Below, piece by piece: positions 16,306 through 24,460 of a stretch of 41,887 nt of DNA; position 1 is the first letter of the stretch, and each line of letters begins with the position of its first letter. The DNA comes from Clostridium sp. (lineage in GTDB: Bacteria; Bacillota; Clostridia; Lachnospirales; Lachnospiraceae). The notes below the pieces were generated by a model. It was not told the DNA's origin. It made no database searches and saw only the letters and a list, made by a program, of their open reading frames with translations. Location: positions 1-41,887 of the forward strand of contig JAMPGS010000013.1 in assembly GCA_023663815.1 (NCBI GenBank), given 5' to 3'. The translations under genes and the position numbers were made by a program.

Positions 16306-16313
16306 TCTTCCTC

Positions 16314-16333
16314 CTGTTAAATTTTTTTAACAG
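16314..16333 (-). repeat. Perfect hairpin next to the ribosome site of the EF-hand gene
   Basis: CTGTTAAA (16333-16326) and TTTAACAG (16321-16314) with a four-base loop, in the leader downstream of the sigma-28-type promoter. The last two stem bases (AG) are the first bases of the AGGAGG ribosome site, so folding may limit translation. Confidence 0.6.
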
Positions 16334-16362
16334 TATTATGGCCATAAATATCTGTGTAATAT

Positions 16363-16389
16363 TTATCGACTTTTAAAAAGATTAATTTA
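16363..16389 (-). promoter_or_regulatory. Sigma-28 (sigma-D/FliA) type promoter for the EF-hand protein
   Basis: On the minus strand TAAA (16389-16386), exactly 15 bases, then GTCGATAA (16370-16363). The flagellar sigma consensus is TAAA-N15-GCCGATAA, so there is one mismatch. It leaves a leader of about 50 bases before the start at 16305. Confidence 0.7.
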
Positions 16390-16581
16390 GCCGGAAAGAA
16401 ATTTTTGCCAAGCCATATGTAATGAAACAAGTTATTTTGGGAATAAACTGCCTTCCATCGCTGATTATTTCTAATAAAAAGTCTAGTAAAAAGCTCTAAC
16501 AAAAAGGTAATAAAAATCCCTCCATATCTCATAAAATAAATCACATACTTTTTGTGCAGGGCTGCACGGAAATGGGGAAAG

Positions 16582-17403
16582 ATGGTTCTGATAAAAATAA
16601 TGTTTCGGATTTTTCAAGGCGCGCTTATCGGGCTAGGGGCCGTCCTGCCCGGCATCAGCGGAGGGGTTTTAAGCGTTATGTTTGGAGTTTACAAACCCGT
16701 TATGGAATTTCTCTCCGACCCCGTCCACAGATTTAAAACCCATATGCCAAGGCTTTTTCCGTACTTTATCGGGTATATTCTAGGCTTTATGGGCGTTGCC
16801 AATATTTTAGCTTTCTTTTTAGAAAAATACCCCGCTCCCTCTATCTGCCTTTTTGTGGGACTAATTATGGGGATGCTCCCGTCTCTTTGGCGGGAGGCGG
16901 GATTGTCCGGCCGAAATAGCGCGTCTATTATCTCTATGCTCACGGCCATACTGATTATTTTTTCCCTGCTTTTCTGCCTAAAAAAAACCTCCGCCGTAAT
17001 TCAGCCGAATTTTATTTGGTTTTTGTTCTGCGGCTTCTGTCTTGCCCTCAGCATTATTGCGCCGGGCATGAGCTTTTCCACCCTCCTTATGCCCTTAGGG
17101 CTTTATACGCCCTTTGTTGACGGCATCGGCCATTTGACCCCGGCGGTGCTTATCCCTGCGGGAATCGGCGGGGTGATTACCATTGCTGCTCTTTCCAAAA
17201 CGGTAAACTCTTTATTTGATAGGCATTACTCCGTAGCTTTCCACGCCATTGTGGGGACGGTTGTTTCCGCTACCTTTATGACGATTCCCTTTGAGAGCTT
17301 TAAAATTTCCGCTGCCTCTTGTCTTATCAATGTATTTTTTATGGCGGCGGGCGTGTTTATTGCTTCGGTGATGGATAGGGTGAATGAGAAATTAAAAGCT
17401 TAA
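16582..17403 (+). CDS. popT: DUF368 membrane protein, undecaprenyl-phosphate transporter (PopT family)
   Basis: Polytopic membrane protein of 273 residues with about 8 hydrophobic segments. It contains the DUF368 hallmarks GALIGLGAVLPGISGGVLSVMFGVY near the N-terminus and the matching second-half motif SIIAPGMSFSTLLMPLGLY, indicating an internal duplication. DUF368 proteins were identified as PopT, one of two families that return undecaprenyl phosphate across the membrane for reuse in wall synthesis. Start choice: ATG at 16582 follows GGGGAAAG and begins at the first helix; an upstream frame adds only ten polar residues. A GTGCAG-gg-CTGCAC hairpin at 16554-16567 lies in its leader. It is read alone, divergent from the EF-hand gene, and faces the hydratase terminator. 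Confidence 0.82.
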   Translation: MVLIKIMFRIFQGALIGLGAVLPGISGGVLSVMFGVYKPVMEFLSDPVHRFKTHMPRLFPYFIGYILGFMGVANILAFFLEKYPAPSICLFVGLIMGMLPSLWREAGLSGRNSASIISMLTAILIIFSLLFCLKKTSAVIQPNFIWFLFCGFCLALSIIAPGMSFSTLLMPLGLYTPFVDGIGHLTPAVLIPAGIGGVITIAALSKTVNSLFDRHYSVAFHAIVGTVVSATFMTIPFESFKISAASCLINVFFMAAGVFIASVMDRVNEKLKA

Positions 17404-17410
17404 ATTGCAG

Positions 17411-17448
17411 CAAACAAAAAGAACGCCTGCCCAAAAGCAAGCGCTCTT
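17411..17448 (-). terminator. Rho-independent terminator after the hydratase gene
   Basis: On the minus strand AAGAGCGCTTGC (17448-17437) pairs with GCAGGCGTTCTT (17430-17419) over 12 bases with two G-U pairs and a six-base loop. A T-rich tail (17420-17411) follows. On the plus strand the same positions would be A-C mismatches, so it serves the minus strand. Confidence 0.8.
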
Positions 17449-17453
17449 CCCAT

Positions 17454-19748
17454 TTACATCTTCCTATTATTATAGTTAATCAAACATCCCTTCAAAATAA
17501 TCTGCCGTTCTTCCTTGGTAAGCTCTCCAAGCCTTAAGGTAAATTCGCTCAGGGAATCCTCGCCTACCCTATAGGCCTTAATCTCCTCGGCCTCCTCCTC
17601 AACGGCTTTTCTGATGCCGGGGAAGAAAAGATAATCCTTATTCTTAAAGGGAAGCTCGCCCTCCGGGATAAGGAAAGGAAGCATACCCCAGTTAATCAAA
17701 TTGGAACGGTATCTCTTGGTGGCGTACTCGTTTGCAATGTTCGCCCAGCCGCCCAATACTTTCTGACAGGAGGCCGCCTGCTCTCTCGCCGAGCCGTCGC
17801 CGGGTTTTACCGCGAAAATGGTAGAACCGAATCCTATGTTTTTCTTTCCTACTTCCGGGTAATCCTTTTTTATCACTTCCATCACAGCCTTAAGTTCCGG
17901 TTTTGCCTCCAAAGGACATTTATCCTCCATCACGGCCTTTTGGGCAGCCTGAATGTCCTTAGCGAGCCCCACGTACGCGGGGTCTTTTCTGGATAAAGTA
18001 AACTCCGCAAGCCCTAAAGGATTGGAGCGATAGGAGGAGGTTTCCCCTGAAGGAATCAGCTCGTCCGTAGTGGTAACCGGGTCGTGAATCTCCGACACCA
18101 CCCGGAGCACCAGATTTTCCGGCAATTCCGTCATAACCGGCCAGTCCTTAATATTGGGGCCAAGCTGAATTTCAACGGAAGGGTCGGCTATCCCCTTGGA
18201 ATCAAACACCCTGTTGGCATAAATATTTGCGTCAAAATGATACTGATACCGGTTAATCGTTCCCTCAAACTCCGTTGCCGCCGTGAGCGCACCCTTGTTT
18301 GCCGCCGTCGCCGCAATGGAACGCGCATCCATAAGGGCCACCGAGGAAATCTGCCCGCTCTGCAGCTTGGATCCTTCCCTGTTAGGGAAATTCCTTGTGG
18401 AATGACGGATACTGAACGCATTGTTGGCAGGCGTATCCCCCGCGCCAAAGCACGGCCCGCAGAAAGCGGTCTTTATCACCGCGCCCGTCTCAAGAAGCGC
18501 AGCCGCGCATCCGTTTTTAATCAGCTCCATATAAATCGGCATGGAGGCCGGATACACGCTCAAGGTAAAGCCGTCGGAGCCGATATAGGAATTTTTCATA
18601 ATATCCGCCGCCGCGCAGATATTTTCAAAGCCGCCGCCGGCACAGCCCGCAATAATTCCTTGGTCCACATAAAGTTTTCCATCCCTTACCTTATTTTTCA
18701 AAGTAAAGTCCACGGCCCCGTCCAAGAAAACCGCCGCCTTTTTCTCCACATCCTCCAAAATATCCAGAAGATTTGCATTTAACTCTTCAATAGTGTAGGT
18801 ATTGCTGGGATGGAAAGGCATGGCAATCATGGGCTTTATTTTCCCAAGGTCAACGGTAATCATGCCGTCATAGTAAGCCGTCTCACCGGGATTTAATTCT
18901 TTGTAGTCTTTGCTTCTTCCATGAATCTCATAAAATTCCTTAATCACATCGTCGGTCCGCCAGATGGAGGATAAACAAGTGGTCTCGGTCGTCATAACGT
19001 CGATGCCGATTCTGAAATCAGCGCTCAAGGAGGACACGCCCGGCCCCACGAATTCCATCACTTTATTTTTTACATACCCGTTTGCAAACACCTGGCCGAT
19101 AATCGCAAGGGCCACGTCCTGAGGGCCGACGCCCTTTACCGGCTCTCCCGTGAGATACACGCCGACTACACCCGGCATACCGATGTCATAGGTCTGCCCA
19201 AGAAGCTGTTTCACAAGCTCCGGGCCGCCCTCGCCGATTGCCATGGTTCCCAGCGCGCCGTAGCGGGTGTGGGAATCGGAGCCCAAAATCATTTTTCCGC
19301 CGCCCGCAAGCATTTCCCTTGCATACTGGTGAATAACCGCCTGATGAGGGGGCACGTAAACGCCCCCGTATTTCTTCGCGCAGGAAAGACCAAACATGTG
19401 GTCGTCCTCGTTGATGGTCCCGCCCACCGCGCACAGGGAATTGTGGCAGTTGGTGAGCACATAGGGAACGGGAAATTTTTCAAGCCCCGACGCCCTTGCG
19501 GTTTGGATAATTCCCACAAAGGTAATGTCGTGGGAGGTCAGCTTATCAAATTTAATTTTCAGCTTGTCCATATCCTCCGACGTATTATGTTCCTTCAAAA
19601 CGCCGTAAGCAATGGTCTGCCGCCTTGAATCTTCCTTTGTAACCTCTTTCCCTGTCTTGGCCTTAACTGCCGCCGCCGCTTCCGGCCCGTCGGGTACAAT
19701 TTCAGTGCCGTTTACCAGATAAGCGCCGCCTTCAAGTATTGATATCAT
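17454..19748 (-). CDS. Aconitase-family hydratase (YbhJ-like)
   Basis: Four-domain aconitase-superfamily enzyme that should hydrate and dehydrate a tricarboxylic or related acid with a [4Fe-4S] cluster. Cluster ligands appear as C369 (IIAGCAGG) and C430/C433 (FCGPC). Other family blocks are [13 protein letters not shown] at 99-110, [12 protein letters not shown] at 156-167 and a C-terminal swivelling domain with [14 protein letters not shown]. Length 764 and overall pattern fit the YbhJ-like 'hydratase' subfamily better than AcnA (~890) or AcnB (~860). The substrate is unproven. The start ATG at 19748 follows AGAGGAAA. It lies 19 bases after glgP, so it is likely the last gene of that operon. 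Confidence 0.85.
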   Translation of the reverse strand: MISILEGGAYLVNGTEIVPDGPEAAAAVKAKTGKEVTKEDSRRQTIAYGVLKEHNTSEDMDKLKIKFDKLTSHDITFVGIIQTARASGLEKFPVPYVLTNCHNSLCAVGGTINEDDHMFGLSCAKKYGGVYVPPHQAVIHQYAREMLAGGGKMILGSDSHTRYGALGTMAIGEGGPELVKQLLGQTYDIGMPGVVGVYLTGEPVKGVGPQDVALAIIGQVFANGYVKNKVMEFVGPGVSSLSADFRIGIDVMTTETTCLSSIWRTDDVIKEFYEIHGRSKDYKELNPGETAYYDGMITVDLGKIKPMIAMPFHPSNTYTIEELNANLLDILEDVEKKAAVFLDGAVDFTLKNKVRDGKLYVDQGIIAGCAGGGFENICAAADIMKNSYIGSDGFTLSVYPASMPIYMELIKNGCAAALLETGAVIKTAFCGPCFGAGDTPANNAFSIRHSTRNFPNREGSKLQSGQISSVALMDARSIAATAANKGALTAATEFEGTINRYQYHFDANIYANRVFDSKGIADPSVEIQLGPNIKDWPVMTELPENLVLRVVSEIHDPVTTTDELIPSGETSSYRSNPLGLAEFTLSRKDPAYVGLAKDIQAAQKAVMEDKCPLEAKPELKAVMEVIKKDYPEVGKKNIGFGSTIFAVKPGDGSAREQAASCQKVLGGWANIANEYATKRYRSNLINWGMLPFLIPEGELPFKNKDYLFFPGIRKAVEEEAEEIKAYRVGEDSLSEFTLRLGELTKEERQIILKGCLINYNNRKM

Positions 19749-19767
19749 ATTATTTCCTCTTCACTCA

Positions 19768-22260
19768 TTAATTTTTATTCGGAAGCTCCACCTTATCCAG
19801 ATGCCATATTTCATCCACATATTCCTGAATGGTTCTGTCGGAGGTGAACTTGCCGCTGCACGCCACGTTTAAGATTGCGCTTCTCGCCCATCTCTTCTCG
19901 TCGCGGTAGGCTTCCTCTACCTTCTTCTGCGCTTCCGCATAGGCCCTGAAATCCTTCAAAATAAAGTACATATCAGCCTTCGACGTGCTGATGGTGTTCA
20001 ATAGCGAGTTGTAAAGGGTTCTGAACCTGTCGGGGTCGTCGGGCGCAAAGGTTCCGTTGATAAGCTGCATTAAAACTCTTCTTACATCAGGGTCGTTATT
20101 GAAAATTTCCATTGGATTATATCCGCCGTGATTTTCGTAATTAATGACCTCGTTGGAGGAAAGGCCAAAGATAAAGGCGTTTTCCTCTCCCACTTCTTCT
20201 ACAATCTCCACGTTTGCGCCGTCCATAGTGCCAAGGGTAAGGGCGCCGTTTAGCATAAACTTCATGTTGCCCGTACCGGAAGCCTCCTTGCTCGCCGTGG
20301 AAATCTGCTCGGAAACATCGGAGGCGGCAAAAATCAGCTCCGCGTTTGACACTCTATAATTTTCAATAAACACTACTTTAATTCTGCCCTTTATGGCGGG
20401 GTCGTTGTTTACCACATCGGCCACGGAGGTAATCAGCTTGATAATCATTTTTGCGTTATAGTATCCCGCGGAGGCCTTTGCGCCGAAAATAAAGGTTCTC
20501 GGATAAAATTCCATCTCCGGGTTATCCTTCATTTGATTGTACAAATACATTACATGAAGGATATTCAGAAGCTGACGCTTGTACTCATGAAGCCTCTTCA
20601 CCTGAACGTCAAAGATGGAGCGGGGATCTACCTCGATTCCGTTGTGCTTCAAAATATACTCCGCCAGACGGACCTTATTCTGGTACTTGATATTCATAAA
20701 TTCCTGCTGGGCCTTCTCGTCGTCCGCATAAATTTTTAGCCTGCTTATCTGAGAAAGATCCGTAATCCAGTCGGTTCCTATGTGATCGCTTACCCAATCC
20801 GCAAGAAGAGGATTCCCGTGAAGAAGGAAACGTCTTTGCGTGATGCCGTTGGTTTTGTTGTTGAATTTCTCCGGCATCATTTCATAGAAATCCTTCAACT
20901 CCTGATTCTTCAATATCTCTGTGTGAAGCCTTGCAACGCCGTTTACGGAATAGCCGGTAGCGATTGCCAGATGGGCCATCTTCACCTGCCCGTCGTAAAT
21001 AATCGCCATCTTGCGGATTTTTTCCTGATTGCCGGGGTACATTTCTTGTATTTTAATGATAAATCTGCGGTTAATTTCCTCTATAATCTGGTAAATTCTG
21101 GGAAGCAGCCTTGAGAACAGCTCAATAGGCCATTTTTCCAACGCTTCCGCCATAATGGTGTGATTTGTGTAAGCGCAGGTCTTTGTGGTGACGTTCCACG
21201 CTTCGTCCCATGTAAGATAATATTCGTCCATGAGAATCCTCATAAGCTCGGCTACAGCCACCGTAGGATGGGTATCGTTCAACTGGAAGGTAGCCTTCTC
21301 ATGGAACCTTCTGATATCGTCATGGAATCTCATATATCTGGCAACTGCTTCCTGCACGGAAGCGGAAATAAAGAAGTACTGCTGTTTTAAGCGGAGCTCC
21401 TTCCCCGCATAGTGATTGTCGTTGGGATAAAGAACCTCAACGATATTTCTTGCCAAATTTTCCTGCTCCACCGCCTTCTGATAATCGCCCTTGTCGAAAG
21501 AGTCAAGCTGGAAGCACTCCACAGCTTCCGCATCCCAGATGCGAAGGGTATTTACAATGCCGTTTCCATAGCCCACAATGGGAAGGTCATAGGGAACAGC
21601 CTTTACGCTTTGATATCCCTCTTGGACAAAGTTGCTTCTTCCGTTCTCATCAATACGAACGTTTACATAACCGCCAAATTTAACTATTTTAGAATATTCG
21701 GGCCTGCGAAGCTCGAAGGGATTGCCGTCAACCAGCCAGTTGTCCGGCACTTCCACCTGATAACCGTCTTTTATTTCCTGCTTAAACATACCGTAGCGGT
21801 ATCTGATTCCACAGCCGTAAGCAGCGTATCCCAATGTGCTTAAAGAATCCAAAAAACATGCGGCAAGACGCCCCAAACCGCCGTTTCCAAGGGCCGCGTC
21901 AGGTTCCTCGTCCTCAATCACGTTAAGGTCAAGTCCCAGCTCGTCCAAAGCTTCTTTTATCGGCTTATACGCACGCAGATTAATAATGTTGTTTCCAAGG
22001 GCGCGCCCCATCAGGAATTCCATCGACATATAATAAACCATCTTAGGATCCTGCTTTTCATATTCCTTATGGGTAATCATCCAGTTGTCAATCACAACGT
22101 CCTTAATCGTGTGGGCCACCGCCTGAAAAATCTGCTGCTGGCTGGCCTCCTCCAACGTTTTCCTGTATAAAGTTTTTACATTGGCAATCACATTTTTCTT
22201 AAAGGTTTCCTTGTCAAAAACAGCGGATACCGGAGCCGATTCGGCTTTCTTAAATATCAT
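19768..22260 (-). CDS. glgP: Glycogen/alpha-glucan phosphorylase
   Basis: Releases glucose 1-phosphate from alpha-1,4-glucans using phosphate and pyridoxal phosphate. The family signature EASGTGNMKFMLNGALTLGT is present, with the cofactor lysine at K667. Earlier landmarks are EPDAALGNGGLGRLAACFLDS and QLNDTHPTVAVAELMRIL. Length (830) matches the family. Start choice: an upstream ATG at 22275 would itself overlap the ribosome site, because GGGAGG lies between it and the ATG at 22260. The second ATG is therefore used (MIFKKAES). No other glycogen genes are in view. The phosphoribosyltransferase-like gene lies 103 bases upstream and the hydratase 19 bases downstream. Confidence 0.95.
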   Translation of the reverse strand: MIFKKAESAPVSAVFDKETFKKNVIANVKTLYRKTLEEASQQQIFQAVAHTIKDVVIDNWMITHKEYEKQDPKMVYYMSMEFLMGRALGNNIINLRAYKPIKEALDELGLDLNVIEDEEPDAALGNGGLGRLAACFLDSLSTLGYAAYGCGIRYRYGMFKQEIKDGYQVEVPDNWLVDGNPFELRRPEYSKIVKFGGYVNVRIDENGRSNFVQEGYQSVKAVPYDLPIVGYGNGIVNTLRIWDAEAVECFQLDSFDKGDYQKAVEQENLARNIVEVLYPNDNHYAGKELRLKQQYFFISASVQEAVARYMRFHDDIRRFHEKATFQLNDTHPTVAVAELMRILMDEYYLTWDEAWNVTTKTCAYTNHTIMAEALEKWPIELFSRLLPRIYQIIEEINRRFIIKIQEMYPGNQEKIRKMAIIYDGQVKMAHLAIATGYSVNGVARLHTEILKNQELKDFYEMMPEKFNNKTNGITQRRFLLHGNPLLADWVSDHIGTDWITDLSQISRLKIYADDEKAQQEFMNIKYQNKVRLAEYILKHNGIEVDPRSIFDVQVKRLHEYKRQLLNILHVMYLYNQMKDNPEMEFYPRTFIFGAKASAGYYNAKMIIKLITSVADVVNNDPAIKGRIKVVFIENYRVSNAELIFAASDVSEQISTASKEASGTGNMKFMLNGALTLGTMDGANVEIVEEVGEENAFIFGLSSNEVINYENHGGYNPMEIFNNDPDVRRVLMQLINGTFAPDDPDRFRTLYNSLLNTISTSKADMYFILKDFRAYAEAQKKVEEAYRDEKRWARSAILNVACSGKFTSDRTIQEYVDEIWHLDKVELPNKN

Positions 22261-22324
22261 TGCTTTTCCTCCCATTCGTTTTTATATCATCTAAACTCGC
22301 AAAACCGCGCTTTCAGCGTTTTTT

Positions 22325-22341
22325 GTCCGATTTCATCGGAC
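22325..22341. other. Intergenic hairpin between the phosphoribosyltransferase-like gene and glgP
   Basis: Perfect 7-base stem GTCCGAT (22325-22331) and ATCGGAC (22335-22341) with a three-base loop. On the minus strand it is followed by AAAAAA, not T, so it is not a normal terminator for the upstream gene. It may be an mRNA-processing or stability element inside the operon. Confidence 0.5.
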
Positions 22342-22363
22342 GCTTGTTTTTCTTTTGCGGTTA

Positions 22364-23002
22364 TTAAATCTTGGAATAACCAAATCCATTTGCAAAGGCG
22401 TCAATCTCTTTTCCCTCTTTGCAAAGCTGGCAGCCCTCAGGGTCATAGGTCTTATAATCGGGAATATCCCCAATTGTAAACAACGAATTAATCGGCAGGC
22501 CCATCACACTGTTAGCGGCGCTGAAAATCGCGCTGATTCCGCTGATTTTTGCCCCGTAATACTTTAACGCCCTGCTGGCCTTGACGATTGTCTGCCCGGT
22601 TGTAGCCGAGGCCATAAGCAAAAGTACATTTTTGCCCTTAATCATGGGAATCATGTTTTCCCGCAGAACAAGCTGTCCTGAATTTACATACTCAGGCGTT
22701 ACAATATAAATAGTGTTATGAGAATTCATCGAGTAAATTCCCGCCTTTGTCAGCTCTTCCGCCAAAAAAGCTCCGATAATCTCGCAGCCGTCAATGCATA
22801 CAATGGTATCCACTATAGTGGTGGCGGATATCTGCTCGCTGAGCGCTTTCGCGGCGGCGGTGGCCTCGCTTAATCTGGACTTTAAGGTAGCCATGTCCAA
22901 AAAATAATTCACGTGGGAATTCGGCGTTACAAAATGCCCCGGTATTGCCTTGAGCTCAACATCGGGATGGTTCTTTGAATAAATATGTATGGTTTCCTGC
23001 AT
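22364..23002 (-). CDS. Phosphoribosyltransferase-fold protein with degenerate PRPP loop
   Basis: 212-residue protein with a type I phosphoribosyltransferase fold related to orotate phosphoribosyltransferase: an early VDTIVCIDGCEIIGAFLAEEL block, a beta-strand with NVLLLMASATTGQTIVKA at the PRPP-loop position, and a C-terminal CQLC pair. In active enzymes the loop reads 'VDD..TTG'; here the two acidic residues are replaced (MASATTG), so PRPP catalysis is doubtful and a regulatory or other role is possible. Start choice: ATG at 23002 has a perfect AGGAGG six bases upstream; a longer frame from 23065 would pass through the promoter. It is probably the first gene of a unit with glgP and the hydratase. 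Confidence 0.75.
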   Translation of the reverse strand: MQETIHIYSKNHPDVELKAIPGHFVTPNSHVNYFLDMATLKSRLSEATAAAKALSEQISATTIVDTIVCIDGCEIIGAFLAEELTKAGIYSMNSHNTIYIVTPEYVNSGQLVLRENMIPMIKGKNVLLLMASATTGQTIVKASRALKYYGAKISGISAIFSAANSVMGLPINSLFTIGDIPDYKTYDPEGCQLCKEGKEIDAFANGFGYSKI

Positions 23003-23022
23003 AGAATACCTCCTCTTGAAAG

Positions 23023-23086
23023 ATACACGTCCGTGTATGGTTAAATGCACAGTAACAGTATACACCTATGGCAACTGCCATGTAAA
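23023..23086 (-). promoter_or_regulatory. Promoter of the phosphoribosyltransferase-glgP unit with two dyad sites
   Basis: On the minus strand TTTACA (23086-23081), 18 bases, TATACT (23062-23057). An inverted repeat ATGGCA-ac-TGCCAT (23068-23081) fills the spacer and touches the -35 box. A second perfect dyad ATACACG-tc-CGTGTAT (23023-23038) lies in the early leader. Both positions suit repressor binding; the second could also fold as RNA. AT-rich sequence upstream of the -35 box may act as an UP element. Confidence 0.55.
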
Positions 23087-23108
23087 TTTATAAATTTTAA
23101 AATTTATT

Positions 23109-24359
23109 CTATTCCAACGTATAACTGTTTAAATACTTTTCCTGCTCCGGGGTCAGCACATCAATTTCTTTTCCAAGGAACGACAGCTTTCTTTTTGCCA
23201 CGTCCATGTCCACCTCTCTTGGAACGTCGATTAACTTTTCTGTGAGCCCGCTTCCGTGCTCAACCAAATATTTTGCAGAAAGAGCTTGAATGGCAAAGCT
23301 CATATCCATAATTTCTGCGGGATGCCCGTCGCCTGCCGCCAGATTTACCAATCTTCCCTCTGCAAGAACAAATATCCACTGGCCGGTGGGCAGCTTGTAC
23401 CCCATAATATTCTTTCTCTGCTCTCTGGTTTCCACTGCAATTTCACGCAGCCCCGCCATATCAATTTCGCAGTCAAAATGGCCCGCGTTGCAGAGAACCG
23501 CCCCGTCCTTCATCACCTTAAAATCTTCCTCGTCGATTACCTTATCGCAACCGGTAACCGTCACAAAGAAATCGCCAACCTTGGCGGCCTCGTTCATGGG
23601 CATAACGTCAAATCCATCCATAACCGCCTCGATTGCCTTAATCGGGTCAATCTCCGTAACGATAACCCTTGCGCCAAGGCCCTTTGCCCGCATAGCGGTA
23701 CCCTTTCCGCACCAGCCGTAACCGGCAACCACCACTATTTTGCCCGCTACAATTAAATTTGTCGTGCGGTTGATGCCGTCCCACACGGACTGGCCTGTGC
23801 CGTAACGGTTATCAAACAAGTGCTTGCAGTCCGCGTTGTTCACCCGAACCATAGGGAATTTCAGTTCTCCCGCCCTGTTCATTGCTTCCAGACGGATAAT
23901 CCCCGTGGTGGTCTCCTCGCATCCGCCGATAATATTCGGTATCAGCTCCGGCATCTGCGTATGAACCATGTTTACCAAATCGCCGCCGTCGTCGATGATT
24001 ATGTTAGGCCCCGCCTCAAGCACGTGACGGATGTGCGCGCTGTATTCCTCGGCTGTGCAGTCATACCATGCGTGTACCTCAAGTCCCTCTTTTACAAGGG
24101 CCGCCGCCACATCGTCCTGCGTGGAAAGAGGATTGGAGCCCGTCACAAACATCTGCGCCCCTCCCGCCTTCAACACCAGACAAAGATAAGCCGTCTTTGC
24201 CTCCAAATGGACGGAAAGAGCAATTTTCTTTCCCTCAAAAGGCTTTGTCTCGCTGAATTCCTGCTCAAGCGTGCGAAGCAAATCACAATTTCTTTTTACC
24301 CACTCGATTTTCCGTTCCCCGGATTCCGCCAAGTTAATATCCCTGATTTCACTGTTCAT
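23109..24359 (-). CDS. ahcY: AhcY-family hydrolase (S-adenosyl- or S-inosyl-homocysteine hydrolase)
   Basis: NAD-dependent hydrolase that splits the nucleoside thioether formed after SAM-dependent methylation, releasing homocysteine. Family blocks are present: DDGGDLV, EETTTGIIRL, NNADCKHLFDNRYGTGQS (with the catalytic Lys/Asp pair), the Rossmann motif GYGWCGKGTA and HPAEIMDMSFA. The substrate-binding segment reads HLEAKTA at 51-57; the position of the adenine-contacting Glu of human enzyme (E59, from memory) is Lys55 here. Together with the SAH deaminase gene just upstream this suggests S-inosylhomocysteine as substrate. Start choice: ATG at 24359 has AGGAGGG upstream; the longer frame adds 13 residues that cover this site. 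It lies 101 bases after the deaminase. Confidence 0.88.
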   Translation of the reverse strand: MNSEIRDINLAESGERKIEWVKRNCDLLRTLEQEFSETKPFEGKKIALSVHLEAKTAYLCLVLKAGGAQMFVTGSNPLSTQDDVAAALVKEGLEVHAWYDCTAEEYSAHIRHVLEAGPNIIIDDGGDLVNMVHTQMPELIPNIIGGCEETTTGIIRLEAMNRAGELKFPMVRVNNADCKHLFDNRYGTGQSVWDGINRTTNLIVAGKIVVVAGYGWCGKGTAMRAKGLGARVIVTEIDPIKAIEAVMDGFDVMPMNEAAKVGDFFVTVTGCDKVIDEEDFKVMKDGAVLCNAGHFDCEIDMAGLREIAVETREQRKNIMGYKLPTGQWIFVLAEGRLVNLAAGDGHPAEIMDMSFAIQALSAKYLVEHGSGLTEKLIDVPREVDMDVAKRKLSFLGKEIDVLTPEQEKYLNSYTLE

Positions 24360-24393
24360 TTTACGTACCCTCCTATAATATTTATTGTTGACA

Positions 24394-24409
24394 GGCAAAA
24401 ATTTTTGCC
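24394..24409. repeat. Perfect 16-base palindrome upstream of ahcY
   Basis: GGCAAAAATTTTTGCC reads the same on both strands and lies in the 101-base gap between the deaminase and the AhcY-family gene. It could be an operator or a weak hairpin between co-transcribed genes. The TTGACA-like bases on the plus strand next to it lead to no plus-strand gene. Confidence 0.45.
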
Positions 24410-24460
24410 CGCGAATTCTTTAATTAATAAGCGTAGATTCTTCATGCCGCAATTTTCCGC

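Noticed and set aside
16317-16544. A 75-codon minus-strand frame upstream of the EF-hand gene
   Set aside because: It begins at GTG without a ribosome site, contains the sigma-28-type promoter and the leader hairpin inside it, and its product resembles no known protein.
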